A stretch of DNA of 38,678 nt from Pseudonocardiales bacterium (GTDB lineage Bacteria > Actinomycetota > Actinomycetes > Mycobacteriales > Jatrophihabitantaceae), in assembly GCA_003243915.1 (NCBI GenBank), contig QHCC01000184.1:1-38678 (forward strand), written 5' to 3'. A program made the translations under genes and the position numbers. Under the pieces are notes generated by a model. It made no database searches, had not been told where the DNA came from, and saw nothing but the letters and a program-made list of their open reading frames with translations. Numbering within the stretch: the first letter of the stretch is position 1; the number at the start of each line of letters is the position of its first letter. Below are positions 24,658 to 33,600 of the stretch, piece after piece.

Positions 24658-24864
24658 TCAGGAAGGCCAGCGGTCCCAGCCCATTCGTTCGCGGACTGCC
24701 CTGTACCACGCCACCTGCGCAGGCTGTGCCGGACACCCACGATAGGAACACCAACTCCGATCACGAGCCTGCCCTGACCGATCGGGAAGATCAGGATCGA
24801 TCCGAAATTCCCACGGACTGCCGCAGACAGGACAGATATGTACGCGGTCAAGCATCACTGGCAT
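24658..24864 (-). CDS. Small Cys-rich (zinc-ribbon-like) protein
   Basis: A 68-aa protein with CPVC near residues 11-14, then after 24 residues CSYRGC, giving the pattern C-x2-C-x24-C-x4-C that could bind one zinc ion. The C-terminus is Trp-rich (WYRAVRERMGWDRW). ATG 24864 has GGGGGTG 5 nt upstream. An in-frame extension to 25116 is rejected because it is Ser/Thr/Arg-rich and overlaps the ABC ATPase gene. Not a named family that I recognise; it lies between the ABC cluster and the HEAT-like gene, all on the same strand. Confidence 0.6.
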   Translation of the reverse strand: MPVMLDRVHICPVCGSPWEFRIDPDLPDRSGQARDRSWCSYRGCPAQPAQVAWYRAVRERMGWDRWPS

Positions 24865-24943
24865 GCTGACACCCCCACCCGCGAGCGTATCCGCGTCAAT
24901 TTGCCGACCTGATTCGCACGGGGCCCGGACGGATCTGGGTGAA

Positions 24944-25804
24944 TCACGCGTCCTGTCCGTCGCCGTCGCCGTCGCCGTCGCTGTGCGGTTGAAGGGTGAT
25001 GGTGGTGTGGTTGTCGATGCTGACCTCGAGCAGTGTGCCTGCCGGGATGGTGTCGCGGATGTGTGGTGGAAGTTGTATCGAGCCGTCGGCGCTGAGGACT
25101 GCGAATTCTTTACCACCGCGGCCTTCGGCGCCGATTCGGCCGTCGCGGATGGTGATGGTGCGGGGGAAGCGGGCGGCGACGTCTGGGTCGTGGGTGACGG
25201 TGATGACGGTGGTGCCGAGTTGCTGGTTGATGTGGGCGAGGGCGTCGAGTACCTCGTCTCGGTGGCTGTGGTCGAGTTGGCTGGTCGGTTCGTCGGCGAG
25301 CAGCAGTCCGGGGAGGGCGGCCATCGCGACGGCGACGGCGAGGCGTTGGAGTTGACCGGGGGTGAGGTGGGCGAGCTTCCGGTTGGCGTCGTCGGCCATG
25401 CCGACGAGGGAGAGGACGTCGCGCGGGCCGGCCAGCTTGTGCCCGCGGCGGCGCGCTGGTCGTTGGGCGAAGGCGATGTTCTGCGCCGGGGTGGCGTAGG
25501 GCAGCAGGTTGTTGGCGGCGCCTTGCAGCACGACGCCGACCTCGCTGGCGCGCATGCGGTCCATCGCTGCCCGGGTGATCGCGGTCAGGTCGTGGGAACC
25601 TACTTGTAAGCGCCCGGCGCTGGGTGTCTGTAGTCCGGCGAGGAGGCGCAGCAGGGTGGACTTGCCGGCACCGGATGGTCCGAGCAGGCCGACCATCTGG
25701 CCGGCGGGGACGTCGAGGTCGACGCTGCTCAGCGCGACGACGTCGTTGCCTTCCATCCGGTAGATGTGCACCAGGCGGTGCGCGGTCACGGCGGTGCCCG
25801 TCAC
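24944..25804 (-). CDS. ABC transporter ATPase 1 with C-terminal AbrB-like tail
   Basis: A 286-aa ABC ATPase of the LolD/MacB/BceA group. Walker A is GPSGAGKST (42-50), Q-loop Q94, signature LTPGQ (147-151) instead of LSGGQ, Walker B GLLLADE (166-172), and switch His in VTHDPD. After the core ends, residues 232-274 read FAVLSADGSIQLPPHIRD, then IPAGTLLEV, then TITLQP. This is the strand, G-x-(I/V)-x-(L/I)-P, helix, G-x-x-L-x-V pattern of AbrB/SpoVT swapped-hairpin domains. A short Gly-Asp repeat follows. The GTG start overlaps the stop of permease 1 by 4 bp (GTGA), so the pair is translationally coupled and likely forms one transporter. The role of the tail is unknown. Confidence 0.88.
   Translation of the reverse strand: MTGTAVTAHRLVHIYRMEGNDVVALSSVDLDVPAGQMVGLLGPSGAGKSTLLRLLAGLQTPSAGRLQVGSHDLTAITRAAMDRMRASEVGVVLQGAANNLLPYATPAQNIAFAQRPARRRGHKLAGPRDVLSLVGMADDANRKLAHLTPGQLQRLAVAVAMAALPGLLLADEPTSQLDHSHRDEVLDALAHINQQLGTTVITVTHDPDVAARFPRTITIRDGRIGAEGRGGKEFAVLSADGSIQLPPHIRDTIPAGTLLEVSIDNHTTITLQPHSDGDGDGDGQDA
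24958..24981. repeat. Four 6-bp tandem units at the 3' end of ATPase 1
   Basis: CGTCGC is repeated four times, encoding the Gly-Asp tract of the ATPase C-terminus. Copy number changes would keep frame and vary the length of this tail. Confidence 0.9.
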
Positions 25805-28800
25805 TGTGCGCTGTCCCTGAGCCGACCGGGCCCGCTACGCCGCAGCAGGTCCACCACGGTCACCACGCCGACGAGCGCCAAGACGATCGAGACCGAGAGT
25901 GCCGCGATGCCGACGGTGACCCAGGGCGTTGGGCGCAGCACTGCAGGCACAGCTGCATCGGCCAGGAAGATCGGCAGGGCGGAGAAGGCGAGATGCGCGC
26001 CGAGCAGCCCGGTCAGCCCGCCGGCGAGGACGGCGGCGGTGATGGTGCCCAGCTGTTCGATGAGGTTGGCCCGCCTTAGCACGCGGTGGCGCAGGCCACT
26101 GAGTTGCAGTGCGGACAGGTCATATGCGCGCCCCCGAGCGGAGGTGGCGGCGGTGATGAGGATGACCAGTGCGGCGATGAGCGCGGTGAGAAGCGTGCTG
26201 ATCAGGGCGAGTTGCATGGCCCACGCTGGGGCGCTGCGGGCCAGCGCGCGGCGGTGCTGGGCGGTGCTGTCGCGGCCGCTCACGGTGACGCCGTGCGCGG
26301 CTAGTGCGGCGATCAGCGTGTGCTCTCGGGTGGGGTTGTTGTTGGCCAGCCAGACCTGAGCGGCGCTTCCGGCGAGGCCTGAGGTGGCGACCTTGGCGGC
26401 GATGTCGAGGTCGACCAGCAATGCGGCACCGCGGGCACCGGGCACGAGCGGGATCGCGCCGACTGGTTGGTAGGCGGCGGATGAGCCATCGATGCCATTG
26501 GCGGACAGGTCGCCGCGCGCGGTGGTCGAGGCGGCGATCGCGCCTGCGCTCAGGGCTGGGATGGCCAGCGGAATGTCGAGATGCTGCAGGGTGGCCGGCG
26601 CCCCGGAGTTTGTTGCCGTAATGCGAAGGCTGGTGCCGGCGGTGTCCATGGAGATGACCTGCGACGGGCCGGTGACCGACGCGCTCTCGGCGCTAGCCTC
26701 ACCCCACTGGGTCGCGGCGCCGAGGTCGACGGGCCGAGGCTTGCCCGGCGTTCCCGCGTCGAGCTCCGCGATCTCGGCCGACACGTCGACCATGTCGGTG
26801 TCGGTCGGTGATCTGAGCAGGCTGATCTGATTCAGGGAGCAGCCAGCCGAACACGGCAGGGGGCCGGACACGGTCACGGACGCAGACGCTGTGTTGGGGC
26901 CGCTGGCCGGCAGCGGTCCGACTGTGACGCTGAGCGGCTGCCCGTCGTGGGCGTGCAGGCTCAGAAGCAGGTTCAGCGCTCCGCCGGTGAGCGGCGAGCC
27001 CGGTGCCCGGGTCCGGGTGACGGTGACGTTGGCCAGGCGTAAGCGGTAGGCGCCTCCGGTGACGATCACCGGGGGCGGTAACACCGGGGTCAGCTTCGCC
27101 ACCAACGCCGCCGCGGGACGGTCGTGCGGCCAGCCCCACGCCGCGATCGAAGTCCATGCCGCCGGGTCGACCGCGAACACCGGATCGCCGTTGGACGGTT
27201 GCTGCACGACCACCGGTGTGGCGTAGCGGCCTGAGGAGTCCGCTGCGCTCACCGCGGCCCGCAGCTGCACCACACTGTCGGCGTGGGCGCTCAACACCAC
27301 CGCTGCGCCGGTCTGCACGTCGGCGCGTACGGCGCGGTTGCGCGCGGACACGCTCCACCCATCGGCGGCCGAGACCAGCAACGCGACGGCCACGCACAAT
27401 GACGTCACAACGCGGCGCGCGCCTGGGCGTCGGGCGATCTGCACCGCGGCTAGACCGATCCCCAGCCGCCCCCGCCACACCGCGCGTCGCCCGATGACCT
27501 GAGCCGAGTAGCCGAGCATCCGACTGACGAGCAGTCCGACCAGCAAGGCGAGAAGACCTGGGGTCAATACCGCCAGCGCGTTGTTCTTGTCCCCTGAGAG
27601 CACCACGAGGACGCCGCCGATCGCCGCCGCCGCCACTCCCGCCTCAGCGGCCCCGACTCCCCGCCGCGACCACCGCGGCGGGACCCGGCGCAGCAAGTCC
27701 TGCACCGTCCTGGACGCCGCCCGGACGCTGACCACCGTGATGATCGCCAGTTCGGCCGCAAGCACCGCACCGGCCGCGGCCAGGACCGGCCAGCGCAGCT
27801 GCGGGACACCACGCCCGGACAGCCACCAGTGACCGACCAACGAGCAGGCCCACCACGCGAGCAACACACCGGGCAGCACCCCCGCGGCCACCAGTCCTGC
27901 CAGCTCCCGGCCAACCTGCCAGGCCGATCGCGAGGTGGTGTAGCCGCGCAATCGTGCCAACGCCAACTCCGGGCGCCGCTGGTCGGCTGCCGCCACCACC
28001 ACGATGCCCAGGGTCACCACCACCAGCAGCGCCAGCTCGGCCGCGAACGCCGGGATCACCGTGCGCGCCTGCCGGCGACCACGATCCACCTCATCGAGCA
28101 GCACATTGATGTTGGTCTGGACGCGCACGTCGGGGTTCACCCCTTGGTCGGCTGCGATCAGCGCCGCCAGCCCGGTGCGCAATGTGCCCAGGTCCTGCAG
28201 GGCGAGCCGGTCATCCCGCAGCGCCAGATCCGTCTCGGTACGAACCGACTCCGACAAGTCCACGAACTTCGGTGACCTCGAGCCGGGCAATGCCTGCTGA
28301 AGGTCCTGCTGGAAACCGTCGCGGGCAAACAGGGCGTCGGCACTGTAGGCCTCCACACTCGCGCTGTGGATCTCCTGCGGAGCGCCCCCGGCCGAATACC
28401 GATTGCCGAACCAGTACTCATCGCCCGGATCGATCGCGCCGTAGAGCCCCACGATGCTCAACGGGTGAGCAACCCGAGCAGCCCCAGCCGGTCCGGCGTT
28501 CACCGTGATCCGGGTGCCGATGCTCCAGCCCAAAGCGCGGGCGCCGGCCACGCTGGCCGCAACCTCGAATGGGGCCTGCGGGCAGTGCCCGTCAGCCAGG
28601 GGGAGATGCCCGCACTGGGCGGTGCGGCTCACCACCACCCCTGCCAAGTCCCTGCCGTGCACCGCGTAGGTGACTGGAATCTCCACCGAATTGACCGGAG
28701 CGCCGTAGAAGTTGGCCAACCGCCCCGACGGTGCGTACACATCCAAGGTGCCCAGCACCCCCACCCCGGTCAGGGTCAGACCGCGAGCAGACGGGGGCAC

Positions 28801-28968
28801 CTGATCCAAGGACAGCCGCAACTGCGCGTTCTCCACCGCCCGCTCATACAACGGGCCGAACGCACACGCCGCCACGGCCAGCACCGACAACACGAACAGG
28901 GCGACCGCCTGCCCACCGCGATAACGCAGCGCAGACCACGCCAGCCCGGCCCACGGCGTACGTCGCAT
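25801..28968 (-). CDS. FtsX-like ABC permease 1 (10 membrane segments, two outer domains)
   Basis: A 1,055-aa permease. ATG 28968 is preferred to an in-frame TTG at 28980 because GAGGG is spaced correctly before it. Membrane helices are predicted at about residues 18-38, 301-326, 347-376, 386-412, 432-454, 460-482, 504-525, 903-930, 952-980 and 998-1026. Large outer domains occupy about 40-300 and 530-895. Cys pairs at C119/C129 and C706/C710 match pairs in permease 2, suggesting conserved disulfides. The layout of ten helices with two FtsX-type regions resembles BceB/YbbP-like permeases, which act in drug resistance, sensing or envelope transport rather than typical import. The substrate is unknown. 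It is coupled to ATPase 1. Confidence 0.9.
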   Translation of the reverse strand: MRRTPWAGLAWSALRYRGGQAVALFVLSVLAVAACAFGPLYERAVENAQLRLSLDQVPPSARGLTLTGVGVLGTLDVYAPSGRLANFYGAPVNSVEIPVTYAVHGRDLAGVVVSRTAQCGHLPLADGHCPQAPFEVAASVAGARALGWSIGTRITVNAGPAGAARVAHPLSIVGLYGAIDPGDEYWFGNRYSAGGAPQEIHSASVEAYSADALFARDGFQQDLQQALPGSRSPKFVDLSESVRTETDLALRDDRLALQDLGTLRTGLAALIAADQGVNPDVRVQTNINVLLDEVDRGRRQARTVIPAFAAELALLVVVTLGIVVVAAADQRRPELALARLRGYTTSRSAWQVGRELAGLVAAGVLPGVLLAWWACSLVGHWWLSGRGVPQLRWPVLAAAGAVLAAELAIITVVSVRAASRTVQDLLRRVPPRWSRRGVGAAEAGVAAAAIGGVLVVLSGDKNNALAVLTPGLLALLVGLLVSRMLGYSAQVIGRRAVWRGRLGIGLAAVQIARRPGARRVVTSLCVAVALLVSAADGWSVSARNRAVRADVQTGAAVVLSAHADSVVQLRAAVSAADSSGRYATPVVVQQPSNGDPVFAVDPAAWTSIAAWGWPHDRPAAALVAKLTPVLPPPVIVTGGAYRLRLANVTVTRTRAPGSPLTGGALNLLLSLHAHDGQPLSVTVGPLPASGPNTASASVTVSGPLPCSAGCSLNQISLLRSPTDTDMVDVSAEIAELDAGTPGKPRPVDLGAATQWGEASAESASVTGPSQVISMDTAGTSLRITATNSGAPATLQHLDIPLAIPALSAGAIAASTTARGDLSANGIDGSSAAYQPVGAIPLVPGARGAALLVDLDIAAKVATSGLAGSAAQVWLANNNPTREHTLIAALAAHGVTVSGRDSTAQHRRALARSAPAWAMQLALISTLLTALIAALVILITAATSARGRAYDLSALQLSGLRHRVLRRANLIEQLGTITAAVLAGGLTGLLGAHLAFSALPIFLADAAVPAVLRPTPWVTVGIAALSVSIVLALVGVVTVVDLLRRSGPGRLRDSAQ

Positions 28969-28997
28969 CTCCGCCCTCAAGATCGCCCAAAGCCTTG

Positions 28998-29042
28998 ACG
29001 CTAGTGAGTCACACGGCCATGCCCGGTCACACGCCGGTCACA
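28998..29042 (-). promoter_or_regulatory. Putative internal promoter with direct repeats before permease 1
   Basis: Minus-strand TAGCGT (28998-29003) is a -10-like box giving a leader of about 25 nt to the permease ATG. Where the -35 should be, the plus strand has CCGGTCACA twice (29023-29031 and 29034-29042, 11-bp period), plus a related TCACACG at 29009-29015. Direct repeats one helical turn apart are typical of activator or repressor sites. Confidence 0.45.
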
Positions 29043-29068
29043 ATGCGCGCTCTTTGCCGTCTCGTAGG

Positions 29069-29749
29069 TCAGCGCTGGTCGCGGTTCCAGGTGGGCGTGC
29101 CTTGGTCGAGGTGTAGTTCAGCGTCGCATTGTTCGGCGGCTTCGGGGTCGTGGGTGGCGATGATGACGGCGGCGCCGCGGCGGGCTTCGGCGCGCAAGGC
29201 GGCGATGACGCGGTCGCGGTTGGTGGTGTCGAGCTCGCTGGTGGGTTCGTCGGCGAGGAGCACGCTGCCGTGGGCGGCCAGGGCCCGGGCGACGGCGACG
29301 CGTTGTTGCTGGCCGCCGGACAACTCGTCGATGAGTTGTTCCGCGGCGTCATCGACGCCGACGGCGGTGAGTGCGGCCATGGCGGTTTCGCGGGCGCCGG
29401 TGATCTTGGCTCGGTCGGCGAGCAGCGCGATGGCGACGTTCTCCAGTGCCGTGAGGACGGCGGCCAGCGCGTTGCCCTGAGGGATGAGCACGATGCCGCG
29501 GGCTACCGCGTCATCGCGCCCGGTCACCGGCGTGCCGGCCAGGGTGACGCTGCCGGCGGTGGGGGCGAGCATTCCGGCGCAGGCGCTGAGCAGTGTCGTC
29601 TTACCGGCGCCGGAGGGGCCGGTGACGGCCACCAGCTGCCCGGGGGCAACCTGCAGGGTGACCGCGTCGACGGCGGCGGTGGCGCCGTAGCGGACGGTGA
29701 CGGCCTCGGCGCACAGCCCCACTGTGGGGTCCGCATGACGGCCGGTCAC
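29069..29749 (-). CDS. ABC transporter ATPase 3, LolD/MacB type
   Basis: A 226-aa ATPase with the standard layout: Walker A GPSGAGKTT (44-52), Q-loop in LIPQGNAL, signature LSGGQQQR (143-150), Walker B VLLADEP (163-169), and switch His in ATHDPE. It ends shortly after the core, without the AbrB-like tail of ATPases 1 and 2. The GTG start overlaps the ATPase 2 stop by 4 bp (GTGA), so it is the third gene of a permease 2-ATPase 2-ATPase 3 unit. Having two different ATPases after one permease suggests a hetero-dimeric nucleotide-binding pair, or that ATPase 3 serves another permease. Confidence 0.9.
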   Translation of the reverse strand: MTGRHADPTVGLCAEAVTVRYGATAAVDAVTLQVAPGQLVAVTGPSGAGKTTLLSACAGMLAPTAGSVTLAGTPVTGRDDAVARGIVLIPQGNALAAVLTALENVAIALLADRAKITGARETAMAALTAVGVDDAAEQLIDELSGGQQQRVAVARALAAHGSVLLADEPTSELDTTNRDRVIAALRAEARRGAAVIIATHDPEAAEQCDAELHLDQGTPTWNRDQR

Positions 29750-30630
29750 CGGGCGGCCTGCCCGCGGTCGCGGATCGGTTCCAGGGTGATCACGTCGTTG
29801 TCCTGGGCGCGCACCCGTAGCAGGGTGCCCGGTGCGATCAGCTCGCGCAGGTGCGGGGGCAGTTGCACGGATCCGTCCTGGGCGATGACCGCGAACTCCT
29901 CCCCGTCGCGGCCTTCGGCCCCGATGCGCCCGTCGCGGATGATGATCGTGCGGGGGAACCGCGCGGCTACTTGCGGGTCGTGGGTGACGGTGACCACGGT
30001 GGTGCCGAGCTGCTGGTTGAGGTGCTCGATGGCGTCGAGGACCTCGTCGCGGTAGTGGTGATCGAGCTGGCTGGTCGGTTCGTCGGCCAGCAGCAGTCCG
30101 GGCAGCGCGGCCATCGCGACCGCCACGGCCAGGCGCTGTAGCTGGCCCGGCGTCAGCTCGACCAGGTGTTGGTGCGCCTGATCGCCCAGCCCGAGCAGGT
30201 CCAGCACCTCGCCGGGCGGCGGCAGGCCGCTCTGCCCGGCGCGCCGCGCGGCCTGCTGGGCGAAGGCCACGTTGTCCGCCGGCGCGAGATAGGGCAGCAG
30301 GTTGTTCCCCGCGCCCTGCAACACGATGCCGACCTCGCTGGCCCGCATCCGGTCCAGATCGCCTGCGTCGATGCTGGTCAGGTCGCGTTCACCGACCCGC
30401 AGCCGTCCCGCGCTGGGGGCCTGTAACCCGCCGAGCAGCCGTAGCAACGTCGATTTGCCCGAGCCCGATGGGCCTAGTAACCCGACCCGCTCGCCGGGGG
30501 CCACGTCCAGGTCGACGCTGCTCAGGGCCACCACGTCGTTGCCTTCCATCCGGTAGATGTGCACCAACCCGTGCGCGGAAACCCGCAGCCCGCGCGCGGC
30601 TGGTTGGGTCAGCACCGTCAGCACTGTCAT
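29746..30630 (-). CDS. ABC transporter ATPase 2 with C-terminal AbrB-like tail
   Basis: A 294-aa ATPase, a close paralogue of ATPase 1. Both share LVHIYRMEGNDVVALSSVDL. Walker A is GPSGSGKST (53-61), the signature is LTPGQLQR rather than LSGGQ, and Walker B is in GLLLADEP. The tail (about 244-286) reads FAVIAQDGSVQLPPHLRE, APGTLLRV, VITLEP, again AbrB-like. Translation may start at ATG 30630, sharing one base with the permease 2 stop (TGATG), or at GTG 30633 with a GTGA overlap like the other copy. The frame is open much further upstream but that overlaps permease 2 and is not used. Confidence 0.88.
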   Translation of the reverse strand: MTVLTVLTQPAARGLRVSAHGLVHIYRMEGNDVVALSSVDLDVAPGERVGLLGPSGSGKSTLLRLLGGLQAPSAGRLRVGERDLTSIDAGDLDRMRASEVGIVLQGAGNNLLPYLAPADNVAFAQQAARRAGQSGLPPPGEVLDLLGLGDQAHQHLVELTPGQLQRLAVAVAMAALPGLLLADEPTSQLDHHYRDEVLDAIEHLNQQLGTTVVTVTHDPQVAARFPRTIIIRDGRIGAEGRDGEEFAVIAQDGSVQLPPHLRELIAPGTLLRVRAQDNDVITLEPIRDRGQAAR

Positions 30631-33600
30631 CACTGGCCCTGCCGTAGCTGTTCGGCCCCGACCTGTGGCCTCATCGCCTGCGCGATGGCCACGCCGGTGA
30701 GCAGCAGTAGGGCCAGGCAGGCCAGCGCCGCCTGCCCGGCCGGCGCCCAGGCCACCGGGTGCAAGACCGCAGGCACCGGCACGGGGGTGACGAAGATCGG
30801 GACCGAGGGTAGGGCCAGCCGCGCGCCCACCAACCCCACCACTGCACCGAGGCCGACCGCGACGGACGCGACGACCGTCTGCTCCAGGATCGCGGCCCGG
30901 CGCAGCGGCCCGGCCCGCAGCCCCACCAGCCGCCACGCCGCGAGGTCATGGGCGCGCCCGCGCTGCGACGCCGCCGCGGACATGATCATCACCAGTACGG
31001 CCAGCAGCGCCGCGAGAGCTGCGCTGACCAGCGCCAGGCGCATCGCCCAGGCCGGTGCGGAGGCATCCAGCACGCGCAGGTGCGCGGCCTGGGTGTCGCG
31101 GGAGGTCACGGTGACCCCATGCTGGGCCAAGGCGGCCACCAGGGAATGTTCGTGGGCCGGGTCATCCGAAGCCAGCCACACCGTCAGCTCGCTTGACACG
31201 AGCCGCGGCCCGGCGAGCTGTTCGGCCAGCGACAGACTGGTCAGCAGCGCCGGGCCGTTCGCGCCCGGAATCAACGCCACCCGCCCGACCTGGTCGAACG
31301 AGGTGGTCAACGCGTCGATGTTGTTGTCCTCGAGGTAGCCGAGCTCGTTGGGCGCCGTCTGCACCGCCCCGGCCAGGATCGTCGGCAAAGCCAACGGGGT
31401 GGACAACTGCTGCACCACCGCAGGAGCGCCGGTGTTCGTGGCCGAGAGGACCAGCCGCCCGCCGGCCGAACGCAGCGCGATCGTCTGCGTGACGGACTGA
31501 GGCCCGCTCGTAGTGCCAGAGCGCAGCGGCACCGTGCGTTGCGGGGTGACCCGGGCCCAATCCCGCCCGCTGCCCAAAGCCACCGGTGCCAGCGCACCCG
31601 GGCGCCCGGCCCGCAGCGCGAGGATCGGTGCGGTGATCGTGACGGCGTCCTCGTCCCCGGTGCTGCGCACCAGCGACATCTGGGTCAGCGTGCAACCCCG
31701 CAGGCACGACACCGGCCCGCCCAGCACCACGGAGCGTCCCGTTCCCTCCGGCAACGGCCCCAGCTGCACCTGCGAGCCGGTAGCCGTCGCCGACCCCGGA
31801 GACCCGTCGCTGCTACGCAGCGTGAGCAGAAGCCACACCGGGCCCGGCTTGTTGACCGGGTCAGGGTCGTGGACCCGGGTGACTGCGAGCTGGGTCAGCG
31901 CCAACTCGACCCTGCTGCCGGCGAGTGTCACCGGCTTCGGGCGCGGCGGGCTCAGCTTGGCCAGCACCGTCGCGTCGGGGATGTCGCGGTCCCACCCCCA
32001 ACGGGCGATCCGAGCGAACGCGGGCGGGTCGACAGCCATCACGGTGGCCCCATTCGGTGGCCGTTGGGTGATGACCGCAGTCGCGTAGTGCCGCGACGGG
32101 TCCCCAGCAGCCACAGCGGAGCGCAGCGTGGCGGCATCGACCGCGTGCACGCTCAACACCACCGGCGCGCCGGCCTCGGCGCCGGCGCGGACCGAACGAT
32201 TCCGCGCGGCGTCGCTGGACTGCTCGCTCGCCGAGACGATCAACGCCGCGGCCACACACAGCAACGTCACCACCCAGCGCGCCCCCGCCCGGCGCGCGAT
32301 CTGCATCCCGGCCACCCCGATCGCCAGCCGCCCCAGCCACAACGCGCGCTGACCACGGCGGCGGGCGGCGGCCACCACGAGCCGGCTCAACACCATGCCG
32401 GCCACCAGCGCGATCAGACCCGGAGTCAACACCGCCAACAGATTGTGCGCAGCACCAGACAGCACCACCACCACCCCGCCGGCCGCCGCAGCGCCCAGCG
32501 CAGCCTCCAACGCACCGAGCCTCAGCCGAGACACCCGCGCCGGCACCCGGCGCAGCATGTCGTGTACCGGCTGCGACGCGGCGCGCCGCGCGACCACCAC
32601 CACGATCAGCAGCTGCACCACCAACACCGCCGCGACCGCGGCCAGCACCGGCCAGCGCAGCTCCGGCGCACCAACCCCCGCGAGCCAGCGCCGTGACGCC
32701 CACCCGGCCAGCAGCCACGCCACCACCAGACCCGGCAAGGCCGCCAACACCATCAGCGGCGCCAACTCAGCCACCAACAGCCGCCCAGCCTGCCCCCGGC
32801 TACGCCCACGCAGCCGGGCCAACGCGAAATCCGGACGCCGCGCCTCGCCCGCCGCCCCCACGGCCAAACCGATCACCACCAACACCAACAGGACCAACTC
32901 GCCCGCAAAACCCGGGATGATCGTGCCGGCCTGCCGCTGGCCCGCCGCCACCACATCAAGCAGACTCGGCAAGCTGGTGTCCACCCGATCGTTCTGCACC
33001 AGGGCGCGCGCGGTCACGCCTGCGACGTAGGACCGCAGTGTCGCCATCTCGTCCGGGCTTATCCGCTCGGGCTGCAACGGCAGTTCGACCCGGTTGACGA
33101 GTGGTACGCCGCTGTCGATGCCGGTGTTGGTGCCGATCAGCGGCGCCGCGAAACCGGCACCGGCAATAAGCGGGTCCGCGGTCCACAACAGACTCCTCGG
33201 ATCTTCGCTTTCCCGGGCGCCATCGGCTGTCCAGTACTGGTGCCGGAACCAGTACGGGCCGCCCGCGTCGTAGCTGCCGTACAGCCCGACCACCTTGACC
33301 ACGCCGAGGGTGGGTCTGGAGCCGCTGACAGGAACCGTGACCGTGATCTTATTGCCCGGCTGCCAGCCCAGCGTCTTGGCCGCCGACGTGCTCACCAGCA
33401 CCTGATCCGGTGCTGCCGGGCAGTGCCCGGCAGTGATCGGCAGATGGGCACATTGCGCGTCCCGCGTCAGCATCAGCGAGTTCTTCACCGGATGACCACC
33501 CGCGTCGTACTCCACACCAAGCTGTTGCGAGGCGATCGGCGACCCGAACAAGGCGCGTGCCGGTCCGCCGCCCAAGGCCAGTGTCGGTTCCGAGCCCAGG

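Noticed and set aside
24446-24754. N-terminal extension of the HEAT-like protein
   Set aside because: Overlaps the small Cys-rich gene and the repeat array; Ser/Arg-rich without helical-repeat character.
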